Source: Petrolisthes cinctipes (lineage: Eukaryota > Arthropoda > Malacostraca > Decapoda > Porcellanidae). From it: a stretch of DNA of 64,000 nucleotides. Position 1 is the stretch's first letter; each line of letters begins with the position of its first letter. The translations under genes and the position numbers were made by a program. The notes below the pieces were generated by a model. It was not told the DNA's origin, made no database searches, and worked only from the letters and a program-made list of their open reading frames with translations. This document shows positions 20,199 to 31,712 of the stretch, one piece after another. The stretch covers positions 1 through 64,000 of the forward strand of contig JAWQEG010000077.1 in NCBI GenBank assembly GCA_033782935.1, written 5' to 3'.

Positions 20199-22172
20199 AA
20201 TAATAATAATAATAATAATAATAAAAGGTTTATTTGATACATGCAGCCAAGGGCTGAAAATATACATTATAAAATGGTGATGGAAATGGGTGATACTTAT
20301 AGGTACATATAGATGAATGAACATACATACACAAATACATTCTCACACATACACACATAATATTCATTCACACACAGACGTACACAATTACAATCACGCA
20401 TATTCACTCACACATGGACATATATTATAGTACATATATTTAAATTTAAATGTGCCTTTGGTTTATCAAGGAGACTATTGTGGGGATTGGGCTATTTTTA
20501 TATCTATCTGTCCTAGCTCTGATGGGTTTGAGTAAGTTATAGTGACGGACGTGGCGGGGTTTGGGAATGGTGGGTGGGAGGAGGTCTCTATGGCGTGCGT
20601 GGATTAGCAACTGTTTGCTAAAGTCCCAGAGGAGCTGCTGGTGTCTGGTGACAAGAGGTGGTAATCTGAGGGTATCCAGGGCTTGTTGGTAGGTGTTGTA
20701 TGCCGTTCCCAGAATGACTCGACATGCCCTCTTTTGTACCCTCTCCAGCTGCTGCCTCTGTGTTTGGTTGATGGATGAAGACCAGGCGGGGGAGGCGTAC
20801 GTCAGCTTGGGGATGATGAAGGTGTTGTAGATTGCTACTAACTCCTTTTGTGGTGTGCCTAGGGACTTTAGCCGCCTTAGTAGATACAGGCGGTATGTTG
20901 CTGACTGGATGATGGTGCTGATGTGACTTTTCCAGTTCAGTTTTTCATCCAGCATGACACCTAATAACTTGGTGGTGTCCACTACTTGTACTTGGTGCTG
21001 TCCTAGTGTTATCACTGGTGGTGGTGGTGGTGTGGTAGCCGTGTGAAATTGCATCACTACTGTCTTGCCGTGGTTGATGGAGACGTTGTTGTTGTTGGTC
21101 CACATTTGGAGGTTGGTCAGGTGTTGTTGCAAGAGGTGGTAGTCAGGAGACAAGTTATTAATTACTGTCCCAACGGTTGAATCATCCACATATTTCCAGC
21201 GAAAGATTGTATCGGTTAAGGCGTCATTGATTAGGATGAGGAAACACAAGGGTCCCATCCTCGTCCCCTGGGGCACACCACACGAGAGATGTAGGTGTTC
21301 GGATACTGCACCCTGGTGACGCACTGCCTGACGTCTGTCACACAGGAAGTTTGCCAGCCATGCCACTAGACTGGGCTCCACTCCGATGTCAAGAGCTTTC
21401 CTTAGTATTACGTTATGGTCTACTAAATCAAAAGCCTTTCTGAAATCTATGAATGCAAGGGCAACTGAGGTCTTTCTTTTTTCTAGGTTACTGTATATAA
21501 AGTCTAGCAGGCTTATGAGACAATGGGTGGTTGATGATGACTTCATATTTCCAAATTGTTGGGGGTCAATTACATTTGAGATGTTGGCTGAAACCCAGTC
21601 GAACACAAAGCTTTCACATAACAGGCTTGGGAGGGGGGTTATGGCAATGGGTCTTAATTGATCAAGTGACTGGGGTTTTGAAACTTTTGGTATTGGAGTA
21701 ACATAAGCTGTCTTCCAATCCTGTGGGCATTTACTCTGACTAAGTGATGCATTAATTATTGAACAAAGGGGTTTTGCAAGCTCAACAGCAAACTCACGGT
21801 ACAATTTAACGGGAAGGTCAATAGGGGTAGTGGAGCGTTTGAGCTTAAAGCTTAAGAGCTTATAGTAGACCTCGTGCTCATTAACGCGTGGGGGAGGGAT
21901 GGAGGGTAGGTAGGCTGGTAATTGGGCTGAGTCCAGTCTGGGCAGGGTTTGACATTGGTCATTGATGAAATTAGCTGCTTCCTGGCTGGTATGTCCGTCA
22001 ACACAGGGATTAGAATGTGACTTTTTCCCCATCCCACACAGGTCCTTTAATTTGTTGTACCACTGACTGATGTTGGTTTGTTTCAGGTGGTGAATTTTTG
22101 TTGGATAGTACAACTTTTTGGCAGCTTTAATTTCTCTGATGACCTTGTTGCGTAGCGTGTTATACCTCCTCC
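20199..22172 (-). mobile_element. L2-like (YVDD) retrotransposon, 5'-truncated
   Basis: The 3' end (left) is a (TTA)n tail (20199-20224) and the 5' end stops abruptly against TG repeats at 22172, leaving the endonuclease out. The short repeated tail and 5' truncation are usual for L2/CR1-group copies. Confidence 0.85.
20446..22172 (-). CDS. L2-like reverse transcriptase, open frame
   Basis: An open frame of about 575 codons begins upstream of RNKVIREIKAAKKLYYP at the truncation point. RT blocks are STTPIDLPVKLYRE, LRPIAITPLPS, QQFGNMKSSSTTH, FIDFRKAFDLVDH, SCGVPQGTRMGPLCFLILIN and WKYVDDSTVGTV (Asp pair near 21180-21200). C-terminal blocks include GVMLDEKLNWKSHI and RVILG. YVDD in place of FADD and GVPQGTRMGP set it apart from the two CR1-like families; I place it near L2/Daphne-type elements. 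The frame has no stop. Without endonuclease it cannot insert alone. Confidence 0.85.
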
Positions 22173-22270
22173 TGTGTGTGTGTGTTTTACTGAGCCAGGG
22201 TTAAAAGAATGTGTGTGTGTGTATGTGTGTGTGTGTGTTTTACTGAGCAGGTGTTAAAAGAATGTGTGTA
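22173..22270. repeat. TG minisatellite, block 3
   Basis: Continues the same unit as blocks 1 and 2. Confidence 0.9.
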
Positions 22271-22393
22271 TTAAATTGCTTCACACACACACACGCAGAG
22301 AGTAACCAATACATACACATAGAGAAGTACAAAATATATTGTTATGAAGAGTTTCTTGAATAACATTGACTCAATATTTAATTAAATGTGTAG

Positions 22394-22996
22394 TTGAGTC
22401 AGGAGGAATCAGAAGCCTCCAAACACACACACATTCTCTCTCTAACACACACACACACACACCTATATGAAGGGAGTTTGTTTTGTGGCATAGTCAGGAG
22501 GAATCAGAAGCCTCCAAACACACACACACACACACACACACATTCTCTCCCTCTCTCTCTAACATACACACACACACACACACACACCTAAATGAAGGGA
22601 GGTTGTTTCATGTCATAGTCAGGAGGAATCAGAAGCCTCCAAACACACACACATTCTCTCTCCTTCCCTCTCTTAACACACACACACACACACACCTATA
22701 TGAAGGGAGGTTGTTTTGTGGCATAGTCAGGAGGAATCAGAAGCCTCCAAACACACACACATTCTCTCCCTCTCTCTCTAACACACACACACTTTCTCTC
22801 TAACATACACACACACACATTCTCTCCCTCTCTCTCTAACACACACACACTTTCTCTCTAACATACACACACACACATTCTCTCTCTCCCTCTAACACAC
22901 ACACACACACACACACCTATATGGAAGGAGCTTGTTTCATGGCATGGTAAGGAGGAATCAGAAGCCTACAAACACACACACACACATTTTCTCTCT
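22394..22996. repeat. CA-rich minisatellite, ~110-bp units
   Basis: About five units of GTCAGGAGGAATCAGAAGCC, (CA)n, TTCTCTCCCTCTCTC, (CA)n and CTATATGAAGGGAGGTTG, plus shorter CA/CT-only copies. A single diverged unit in opposite orientation lies at 28862-28935. 22996-23270 has no recognised gene. Confidence 0.9.
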
Positions 22997-23276
22997 GGAT
23001 TACAAGTGTACAGTACATACCTACAGTATATTGCTACTCAATGATCACTGTTGTCACTTTTCTGGTCAACTGTACACAACTAACCTGGTATAGCTTGGGT
23101 ATTTATTTTGTGGTAACTTCAGCCAGTCAGTCAGTCAGTTCTCTTTATTGTAACCAGGTGATAAATGTGTTGAAGTGAAGTCCTGAGCCACTGGGGAGGT
23201 CCTCTCAACATACACAACTGCAAACCAACGCAAGAAAATGTTAGTTTGATTTTTGTTTTTGTGTTATAGCTTATGC

Positions 23277-25295
23277 TCTCATCCCTTCCTTCCCTTCTCT
23301 CCTCACCTTCTCATCCCTTCCTTTCCTTCTCTCCTCACCCCTTTATTCCCTTCTCTCCTCACCTTCTCATCCCTTAATTCCCTTCTCTCCTCACCTTCTC
23401 ATCCCTTCCTTTCCTTCTCTCCTCACCCCTTTATTCCCTTCTCTCCTCACCTTCTCATCCCTTCCTTCCCTTCTCTCCTCACCTTCTCATCCCTTCCTTC
23501 CCTTCTCTCCTCACCTTCTCATCCCTTCCTTTCCTTCTCTCCTCACCCCTTTATTCCCTTCTCTCCTCACCTTCTCATCCCTTCCTTCCCTTCTCTCCTC
23601 ACCTTCTCATCCCTTCCTTTCCTTCTCTCCTCACCCCTTTATTCCCTTCTCTCCTCACCTTCTCATCCCTTCTCTCCTCACCTTCTCATCCCTTCCTTCC
23701 CTTCTCTCCTCACCTTCTCATTCCTTCCTTCCCTTCTCTCCTCACCTTCTCATCCCTTCCTTCCCTTCTCTCCTCACCTTCTCATCCCTTCCTTTCCTTC
23801 TCTCCTCACCAATTTATTCCCTTCTCTCCTCACCTTCTCATCCCTTCCTTCCCTTCTCTCCTCACCTTCTCATCCCTTCCTTTCCTTCTCTCCTCACCCC
23901 TTTATTCCCTTCTCTCCTCACCTTCTCATCCCTTCCTTCCCTTCTCTCCTCACCTTCTCATCCCTTCCTTTCCTTCTCTCCTCACCCCTTTATTCCCTTC
24001 TCTCCTCACCTTCTCACCCCTTTATTCCCTTCTCTCCTCACCTTCTCATCCCTTCCTTCCCTTCTCTCCTCACCTTCTCATCCCTTCCTTTCCTTCTCTC
24101 CTCACCCCTTTATTCCCTTCTCTCCTCACCTTCTCATCCCTTCTCTTCTCACCTTCTCATCCCTTCCTTCCCTTCTCTCCTCACCTTCTCATCCCTTCCT
24201 TCCCTTCTCTCCTCACCTTCTCATCCCTTCCTTCCCTTCTCTCCTCACCTTCTCATCCCTTCCTTCCCTTCTCTCCTCACCCCTTTATTCCCTTCTCTCC
24301 TCACCTTCTCATCCCTTCCTTCCCTTCTCTCCTCACCTTCTCATCCCTTCCTTCCCTTCTCTCCTCACCTTCTCATCCCTTCCTTTCCTTCTCTCCTCAC
24401 CCCTTTATTCCCTTCTCTCCTCACCTTCTCATCCCTTCTCTCCTCACCTTCTCATCCCTTCCTTCCCTTCTCTCCTCACCTTCTCATCCCTTCCTTCCCT
24501 TCTCTCCTCACCTTCTCATCCCTTCCTTTCCTTCTCTCCTCACCCCTTTATTCCCTTCTCTACTCACCTTCTCATCCCTTCCTTCCCTTCTCTCCTCACC
24601 TTCTCATCCCTTCCTTCCCTTCTCTCCTCACCTTCTCATCCCTTCCTTCCCTTCTCTCCTCACCTTCTCATCCCTTCCTTTCCTTCTCTCCTCACCCCTT
24701 TATTCCCTTCTCTACTCACCTTCTCATCCCTTCCTTCCCTTCTCTCCTCACCTTCTCATCCCTTCCTTTCTTTCTCTCCTCACCCCTTTATTCCCTTCTC
24801 TCCTCACCTTCTCATCCCTTCCTTCCCTTCTCTCCTCACCTTCTCATCCCTTCCTTCCCTTCTCTCCTCACCCCTTTATTCCCTTCTCTCCTCACCTTCT
24901 CATCCCTTCCTTCCCTTCTCTCCTCACCTTCTCATCCCTTCCTTCCCTTCTCTCCTCACCTTCTCATCCCTTCCTTTCCTTCTCTCCTCACCCCTTTATT
25001 CCCTTCTCTCCTCACCTTCTCATCCCTTCTCTCCTCACCTTCTCATCCCTTCCTTCCCTTCTCTCCTCACCTTCTCATCCCTTCCTTCCCTTCTCTCCTC
25101 ACCTTCTCATCCCTTCCTTTCCTTCTCTCCTCACCCCTTTATTCCCTTCTCTACTCACCTTCTCATCCCTTCCTTCCCTTCTCTCCTCACCTTCTCATCC
25201 CTTCCTTCCCTTCTCTCCTCACCTTCTCATCCCTTCCTTCCCTTCTCTCCTCACCTTCTCATCCCTTCCTTCCCTTCTCTCCTCACCTTCTCATC
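23277..25295. repeat. Pyrimidine-rich minisatellite, 32-bp unit, 2.0 kb
   Basis: Some sixty copies of a 32-bp unit (core CCTTCTCATCCCTTCCTTCC) mixed with a 24-bp variant containing CCCCTTTATT. Purine/pyrimidine strand asymmetry is almost complete. The 32-bp period rotates through three frames and none has a stop, which yields a 696-codon open frame that is a repeat artefact. Confidence 0.97.
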
Positions 25296-25411
25296 TCAGT
25301 ATTACATCAACATAACTCAATAGCTCACTTAGGGTGCTATTAAAATTAAACTACTTCTTAGAGGAAAAGGCTCTTCATCATTTAAAATTTGTGTTACTTA
25401 ATAATAAAACC

Positions 25412-26540
25412 TATAGGGGGTGTGGGAGTAGGGGGACAGGCTTGGGGGTTGTGGGAATAGGGGAACAGGCACCCCTCTAAACCCCCCCCCAAGCCTGTCC
25501 CCCTACTCCCGCACCCCTCTAACCCTCCCCAAGCCTGTCCCCTTACTCCCGCACCCCTCTAAACCCCCCCCCAAGCCTGTCCCCCTACTCCCGCACCCCC
25601 CTAACCCTCCCCAAGCCTGTCCCCCTACTCCCGCACCCCCCAAGCCTGTCCCCCTACTCCCGCACCCCCCAACCCCCCCCCTAGCCTGGCCCCCTACTCC
25701 CGCACCCCCCCCAAGCCTGTTCCCCTACTCCCGCACCCCCCCCAAGGTCCATACCAGTCATCATATTAACTCCACACATTAGTGAAGGAACAGGACTGCA
25801 ACACTCTGGCCTGGGGTTAAGGGGTTGCGGGAATAGGGAAACAGGCTTGGGGGGGGGGTTTGGGGGGTGCGGGAATAGGGGGACAGGCTTGGGGAGGGTT
25901 TTGGGGGGTGCAGGAATAGGGGGACAGGCTTGGGGGGGTTTTGAGGGGTGCAGGAGTAAGGGGACAGGCTTGGGGAGGGTTTTGGGGGGTGCGGGAATAG
26001 GGGGACAGGCTAGTGGGGGGTTTTGGGGGGTGAGGGAATAGGGGGACAGGCTTGGGGGGGTTTGGGGGGTGCAGGAATAGGGGGACAGGCTTGGGGGGGT
26101 TTGGGGGGTGCAGGAGTAGGGGGACAGGCTTGGGGGGGGGTTATGGGGGTGCAGGAGTAGGGGGACAGGTTTGCGGGGGTTTTGGGGGGTGCAGGAAAGG
26201 GGGAACAGGCTTTCTATCCCCCCAAGACTGTCCCCCTATTCCCACACCCCCGAAACCCCCCCCAAGCCTGTCCCCCTACTCCCACACCCCCATAACAATG
26301 ACCCCTTATTCCCGCACCCCCCCAAGCCTCTCCCCTACTCCCGCACCCCCCCAAGCCTCTCCCCTACTCCCGCACCCCCATAACAATGACCCCTTATTCC
26401 CGCACCCCCATAACAATGACCCCTTATTCCCGCACCCCCCCAAGCCTCTCCCCTACTCCCGCACCCCCATAACAATGACCCCTTATTCCCGCACCCCCCC
26501 CCAAGCCTGTCCCCTACTCCTGCACCCCCTTAACAGTGAT
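25412..26540. repeat. G/C-rich ~36-bp repeats in alternating orientation
   Basis: Blocks of CAGGCTTGGGGGGGTTT-type units on the plus strand (25412-25465, 25815-26215) alternate with their complements (25466-25745, 26216-26535). Runs of five to nine G or C are regular. The mirrored blocks could pair, and G-quadruplex or i-motif folding is plausible. Frames across it are artefacts. Confidence 0.9.
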
Positions 26541-26555
26541 GCCAACACCATCTTG

Positions 26556-26576
26556 TAGGTTAGGTTAGGTTAGGTT
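26556..26576 (+). repeat. Short interstitial TTAGG repeat
   Basis: Four TAGGT/TTAGG units in a row, the arthropod telomere pentamer. Similar short runs occur at 34735-34757 (complement) and 46047-46062. 26580-27190 has a half Tigger-like end (CAGTAAAAGTCCCTTAATTA near 26861) and no gene. Confidence 0.7.
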
Positions 26577-27193
26577 AATAATCATAGTGTCAATGAAATA
26601 ATCATTTGGCTACACACTACTGTGTACACACTTTTGTCACTATAATGATTCAAACACAATGACTGGGTTCACATTTCATAATTATCCACCTTTAGGGTTT
26701 GTCTTTTATGTTGAGTTGTTATAATTATACAGTATTCCTTGTTTTCCACTGTTGTTGTTGTTGTTGTGTGTGTGTGTGTGTATTGTACATGTTTGTAATC
26801 TATCTATGTACAGTACAGTAAACCCTTTTTATACATTACACACCCATAAACACAGTGGATACAGTAAAAGTCCCTTAATTAATCCGGAAGGCAGGGAGGT
26901 TTGAGGTTTCCAAATTAACGAAAAATCTATATGACAACAACAACAATAACAACAACAAGATAACCCACATCAAGGCTTTTTTATGCTAACTCAAAATTTG
27001 TTTCTATGGCTGAGTGTCAGGTTCCAATTTTATATTTTGGTTTATTTTATGGAAATGAAAATGCAGAACAGTAGTTTTTATGTACACAAAATAACAGTAT
27101 CAGTTATCATGCTTCAAAAATAACCTATAAAGAACACTGTATATTTGCAATTGTGATCATATAATATGTTAATTAGTCAATGACAGCATTTAC

Positions 27194-27326
27194 CTCATGA
27201 TAATACTAGCAGGTTGTAGAAGCCAGTCTTCAGGGTTGACAACATAACCCATTTGTTGACAAGCCACAGCAGCAACAACATATTCTGTCCATCCATGTTC
27301 ACATATTGTCCCCCACATTCCATTGA
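27194..27326 (-). CDS. SRCR-domain exon (scavenger receptor cysteine-rich), partial
   Basis: Minus-strand frame reads NGMWGTICEHGWTEYVVA, AVACQQMGYVVNPEDW and LLQPASIIMR, closing at ATGAG/GTAAAT. The WGTICxxGW...A.VACQQMGY spacing is that of the first half of an SRCR domain (usual form WGTVCDDGW...VVCRQLG), including two of its cysteines. The acceptor is uncertain: GTGTAAG/TC at 27327 gives an open frame, whereas the stronger ACAG at 27334 would include a TAA. SRCR domains occur in secreted and membrane receptors and in lysyl-oxidase-like proteins; this exon does not decide which. No neighbouring exon of the same protein was found. Confidence 0.55.
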
Positions 27327-27649
27327 CTTACACCTGTACAAGTAAAGTACATGAAACTCATATTACAATACACAAGTTTTGTACAATTATATTATTATAA
27401 AATCTCCTTCCATACACAAACAAGGGGTAAAAGTCACACCTAACCTAACCCAAACCAATGGTCAACAGGTCTTATATATAGAGCCACTGTATTGGTTATC
27501 ATTTTCATCTACCTCAAGTAATTTCTTGTTCATGGCCCAAAGGTCTTATAATTAATCAATCTATCAGTGACATGTACAGAACAATATACAGCACAGCATC
27601 ATCATCTTTTTACCAACACAATTTATAGAAAAGAAAATACCAGGCAGAG

Positions 27650-27716
27650 AAATGTGAGGGTAAAGGGAGGGTTTGATTGAATGAGGAGGGAGTATTGGAA
27701 CAGAGAAAAATAGAGA
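27650..27716 (+). mobile_element. Short RTE 3' fragment
   Basis: GTGAGGGTAAAGGGAGG and GAGGAGGGAGTATTGGAACA resemble the RTE C-terminal MRGRVG...RRECWNR segment. 27340-27650 holds no recognised gene. Confidence 0.4.
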
Positions 27717-27895
27717 TTGACAGATAAATGTAATACAATACATACAATAGATAGGGTTGGTTGGAAAAGTATAATTGATCAACAAACCATAACATTACAA
27801 GATACTGACATAAACACTAAGTACTATTGGCCACAAAAATTGATTGAAAAAGCAAGACTATGTAACTGCAATACAACATAATTATTCAGTTTGTT

Positions 27896-28105
27896 GTTTT
27901 ACTAATCACAGGGTCACTTGGTAGACCATTCATTGCAATATTTCCAGAATAATGACCTCTCTTTCCATATAGCCTGTGTAAGAATTCATGTAACCAACTA
28001 TACACACACACACACACACACACACACTGCAGTACTTCCACAATAATGAATGACCTCTCTTTCCATATAGCCTGTGTAAGAATTCATGTAACCAACCATA
28101 CAGTA
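27896..28105. repeat. Dispersed repeat related to the MITE at 33086, tandemly duplicated
   Basis: CACTTGGTAGACCATTCA, CCATATAGCCTGTGTAAG and AATTCATGTAACCAAC are shared with the right half of 33086-33299. The 27930-28000 part is repeated at 28029-28100 after a (CA)n run. Confidence 0.7.
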
Positions 28106-28156
28106 ACAGTAAATTCTATGTTATGTTCTCACCTCCTCATTCAGGTAGAAGTGGTA

Positions 28157-28246
28157 CAGCCACAATCAAATATCCACCAACACTTTCCTTCCATCGTAGT
28201 AAATATCTTGGTAATAAAGAACACGTGTATGATTTTGCACCACCTC

Positions 28247-28279
<33 letters not shown>

Positions 28280-28453
28280 TCCACCAACACTTTCCTTCCA
28301 TCGTAGTAAATATCTTGGTAATAAAGAACACGTTTATGATTTTGCTGCACCTCATAATAATTATTGAGTTGAAGTAATGTGTTATATTTTGATTTGAGAC
28401 TGATTTATTTGCATGATGGAAGGAACTTGTCGGTGGATATTTGATTGTGGCTG
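28157..28453. mobile_element. MITE family M1, copy B, internal duplication
   Basis: TIRs as in copy A and TA on both sides (28155-28156, 28454-28455). The left-arm segment CCACCAACACTTTCC to AAAGAACACG occurs twice, separated by (TAA)n, making this copy about 20 bp longer. Confidence 0.85.
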
Positions 28454-28546
28454 TACAAGTATATATGTTGTTCCCTCAGTATATCCTCGAGGTGTACCTG
28501 GGGTCAACTTGTCACTCTGGTAGATGTGTGACTGGTGCTACTTGTA

Positions 28547-28819
28547 CAGCCACAATCAGATATCCACCAACACTTTCCTTCCATCGTACAAATAAATCAT
28601 TATCATATCAAAATATAATCATACAACACCTTATGTCAACTCAACCCCCTCAATTATTATTATGAGGTGCTGCAAAATCATACACGTGTTGTTCTTTATT
28701 ACAAAGATTATTATTATTATTATTATGAGGTAGTGCAAAATCATACACGTGTCGTTTTTTATTACCAAGATATTTACTACGATGCAAGGAAATTGTGGGT
28801 GGATATTTGATTGTGGCTG
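28547..28819. mobile_element. MITE family M1, copy C
   Basis: TIRs as in copy A, TA at 28545-28546 and 28820-28821, length 273 bp. Only about 90 bp separates it from copy B. Confidence 0.9.
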
Positions 28820-28861
28820 TACAACAACATAAAGTAGTGACATCTTCTACCTATAAAAATA

Positions 28862-28935
28862 AGAGACTTCTGATTCCTCCTGACCATGCCACCAAACATT
28901 CAAGCTCCTTCAATATAGGTGTGTGTGTTTCATGG
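28862..28935 (-). repeat. Single inverted unit of the 22.4-kb CA-rich minisatellite
   Basis: Complement reads CACACACCTATATTGAAGGA and GGTCAGGAGGAATCAGAAG, the same order as units at 22394-22996. Confidence 0.7.
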
Positions 28936-28989
28936 CAATATTTGAAGGACTCGCTAACCTCTAAATTTCTTATTTCATCACAGGGTAAC

Positions 28990-28991
28990 CT

Positions 28992-29046
<55 letters not shown>

Positions 29047-29270
29047 AGTGATTGATACAAGTTATTATTCATTGTATAACCAGGGACAAGGACCTAACCT
29101 AACCTTTAATAATAATAAAAATAATAAAATCTTAATAAAAATAATACTAATAAAAATAATACTAATAATAAAAATAATACTAATAATAAAAATAATACTA
29201 ATAATAATAATAAAAAAAAAAAAAAAAAAAAGCTACTACTACTACTAATAATACTACTACTACTAATACT
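28990..29270. repeat. (TAA)n and A-rich low-complexity tract
   Basis: Pure TAA at 28993-29043, then AATAATACTAATAAAAAT-type repeats to 29270 with an A19-like run at 29213-29231. 29270-29520 shows nothing recognisable. Confidence 0.9.
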
Positions 29271-29524
29271 AACCTTGATACGAGGTGTGTTGAGGCTTTA
29301 TAAAGACATCTTAGTGTTTACACCTGAAAATATAAAATTATATTCTTTTAGTATCAACAAAACAACATTTATAAATAAGACAATTAATTCTATCATGTGG
29401 TTCAGTTTGGGTCTAGAATTTCATCATCATTTCTGAATGGCACTAAATTTCATCATGACAAAAAATGTAGCATTAATAATTATTGATAAATAAATATATT
29501 CTATCATATATCAAACTTTATGTA

Positions 29525-29802
29525 CAGCCACAATCCAATATCCACCAACACTTTCCTTCCATCGTACAAATAAATCAGTATCATATCAAAATATAATCAT
29601 ACAACACCTTATGTCAACTCAACCCCCTCAATTATTATTATGAGGTGCTGCAAAATTATACACGTGTTGTTCTTTATTACCAAGATATTTATTATCATTA
29701 TTATTATGAAGTGCTGCAAAATCATACACGTGTTGTTTTTTATTACAAAGACATTTACTACGATGGAAGGAAAGTGTTGGTGGATATTTGATTGTGACCT
29801 GC
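29525..29802. mobile_element. MITE family M1, copy D, damaged right end
   Basis: Left TIR intact with TA at 29523-29524. The right end reads GATTGTGACCTGCAG instead of GATTGTG-CTG-TA, so the target duplication is not intact on that side. Confidence 0.85.
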
Positions 29803-30013
29803 AGTTGCCATCAGATGACTGGAGGCCACCTCCTACACCAACAAGATTGTTTTGCATGATATTCATTGCAGAAAAGTTAAATTTGCATACTGACAATTTA
29901 TCACTGGGTTTATTTCACCCGAGCAGACGACTGAATTTCGGTCCAGTTCATATATTTCACTGATACCAGATACAACTCTAACATGTTATATTTCACTGAT
30001 ACCAGATAAAACA

Positions 30014-30300
30014 CCAGTTTTTGCAGCCTCCACAAACCCACACCATCCACTACACTACATGGCACAACACACACACACACACACAAACACTTGCTGCAGC
30101 CTCCACAAACCCACACCATCCACTACACTACATGGCACAACATACACACACACACACACACACAAACACTTGCTGCAGCCTCCACAAACCCACACCATCC
30201 ACTACACTACATGGTAAAACACACACACACACAAACACTTGCTGCAGCCTCCACAAACCCACACCATCCACTACACTACATGGCACAACACACACACATG
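30014..30300. repeat. Tandem repeat, four ~75-bp units with (CA)n
   Basis: Units begin TGCAGCCTCCACAAACCC and contain CATCCACTACACTACATGG, then a CA run of variable length. Confidence 0.9.
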
Positions 30301-30420
30301 CCAAGGAACATCAAAACAACACCCAGTACACGATACCATACACAAATACTATCATCTCTTACACCCTGTCCACCCCAAACCAATCTCCAGAAACACATCC
30401 ATACTCAAATCACTCATCAC

Positions 30421-30572
30421 CTTTGGTTTCTGCAACAGCTGCGAGCCTCTCCAAGATGTCCCACACTTTGAATCTTTGGCTTGGGTCAACTCTAAGTGTT
30501 CCTCTGATAAGTTTATGGAAACAGTCATATTTGCCATCATTAGAAGGTATGGCAAAGTTTCCATTTACAATT
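30421..30572 (-). CDS. GAK/auxilin-type kinase exon, C-terminal end of kinase domain
   Basis: A poly-pyrimidine tract and TTCTTGCAG acceptor on the minus strand are followed by a 152-base exon reading IVNGNFAIPSNDGKYD, CFHKLIRGTLRVDPSQRF and KVWDILERLAAVAETK, then an AAAG/GTGATG donor. The I-x-NG-x-(x)-IP...FHxLIR..L.V.P..R pattern is that of the last kinase subdomain of cyclin-G-associated kinase/auxilin (NAK family), which phosphorylates clathrin adaptors during endocytosis. Its first base completes the AG left by the exon ending at 32075 to give Arg, as in the family (KLRIVNG). This exon is intact, but the upstream one is damaged, so the locus may be a pseudogene. Confidence 0.7.
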
Positions 30573-31496
30573 CTGCAAGAAAAAAAAAATCTACATAAAT
30601 TCAGTAATGTGAAAATTAGAATGCTTGCCAAAAGTGAATGATTGTACAGTGTCAAAAGAGAGACTAGATGTGCTGTTTTTTCTACACGGCATGTTGTTGT
30701 TGTTGTTGAAGTTTCTCAAGGTGTCTAGCTGAACAGCCCTGAGCTCCTGAGGAAGGTCATGGCCTGAACCGGGCTTTCCCACAGTGCCCTCAGAGAGTGT
30801 ATGTTGTGTTGTTGGTGAGTGTGGTTGTTGTTGTTGTTGTTGATGTTCTCCCGGGGCAGAATGGCCTCCTGCCCCACAGACCCCTGGTACACTCTGGTCG
30901 CAGTGAAAAAACAAATTAAAATAAATGAGGGGCTGTCCCTATATGCCTGGGCTACCGAAGCACATCCCAAGGAAATGGGACAAGAGTTTACTGGTGAGTG
31001 TGGTTGTGTGTATTAGTCTTCCATAATGTGTTTAATAAAATGAAGTGTTGTGTTGTTGGTGAGTGTGTTTGTGTGTATTACAGTCTTCAATAATGTGTTT
31101 AATAGAAGGGGGTATTGTGTTACATCCCGGACAGGTATCTAAACACGGCATGTTTTAGTAGTTAGTAGAACCAGGGTGTCACGGAATAGGTGAATTGCTT
31201 GCCAAAAATACAAGTAGAGTAGTAAGGACTGTACAGTACTGTATATTGTACTATATTTAAGTCTTGATACATACAATAAGAAACATGTCTTCTTCACACT
31301 CTACTTTCTGTAGGAAACTAAAAGTAATTATGTAAGGTGTGTTCTCTGGTTATGAACAAGAAATGAGGATGATAGAATGAGACAAAAAGAGAAAGAGGAG
31401 GCTAAGAGACAGGTTGCTATACATAATAGAGAAATTATTGATTGATTCATATTAGGTGCTGCAACAGCGAGGTCATATAGCACCAGAAAAAGGTGA

Positions 31497-31712
31497 TAGA
31501 GAGGTGTGACAGCAAGCAAGAAGGAAATAGGAAGAAAGGAGGGACAGTTGAAGAACTAAAAGCTAGTGGCTGGGGCCGAAGGGGTGCCCAAACCCTTAAA
31601 GTATTGCCCACATCATTACAGGCAATACCCACCCTACAGGGAGTACATAATAGAGTAGCTTGGGAGGAATGGAGTAGAGGTTTAAACATCTACGATGGAA
31701 GACAAAAGAAGT
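31497..31712 (+). repeat. Dispersed repeat Y, copy 1
   Basis: Shares about 140 bp with 39045-39180 (GTGTGACAGCAAGCAAGAAG, GGGGCCGAAGGGG, CCCTTAAAGTATTGCCC). Both copies end near CTACGATGG. Not a known family to me; no polymerase III boxes were evident. 30660-31490 contains no recognised gene. Confidence 0.8.

Noticed and set aside
22394..22803. His/Thr-rich frames
   Set aside because: (CA)n-containing minisatellite.
23253..25343. 696-codon plus-strand open frame rich in Ser, Pro, Leu and Phe
   Set aside because: Pure translation of a 32-bp pyrimidine repeat whose three frames are all open.
26556..26576. Chromosome end (telomere)
   Set aside because: Only about four TTAGG units inside ordinary sequence; interstitial.
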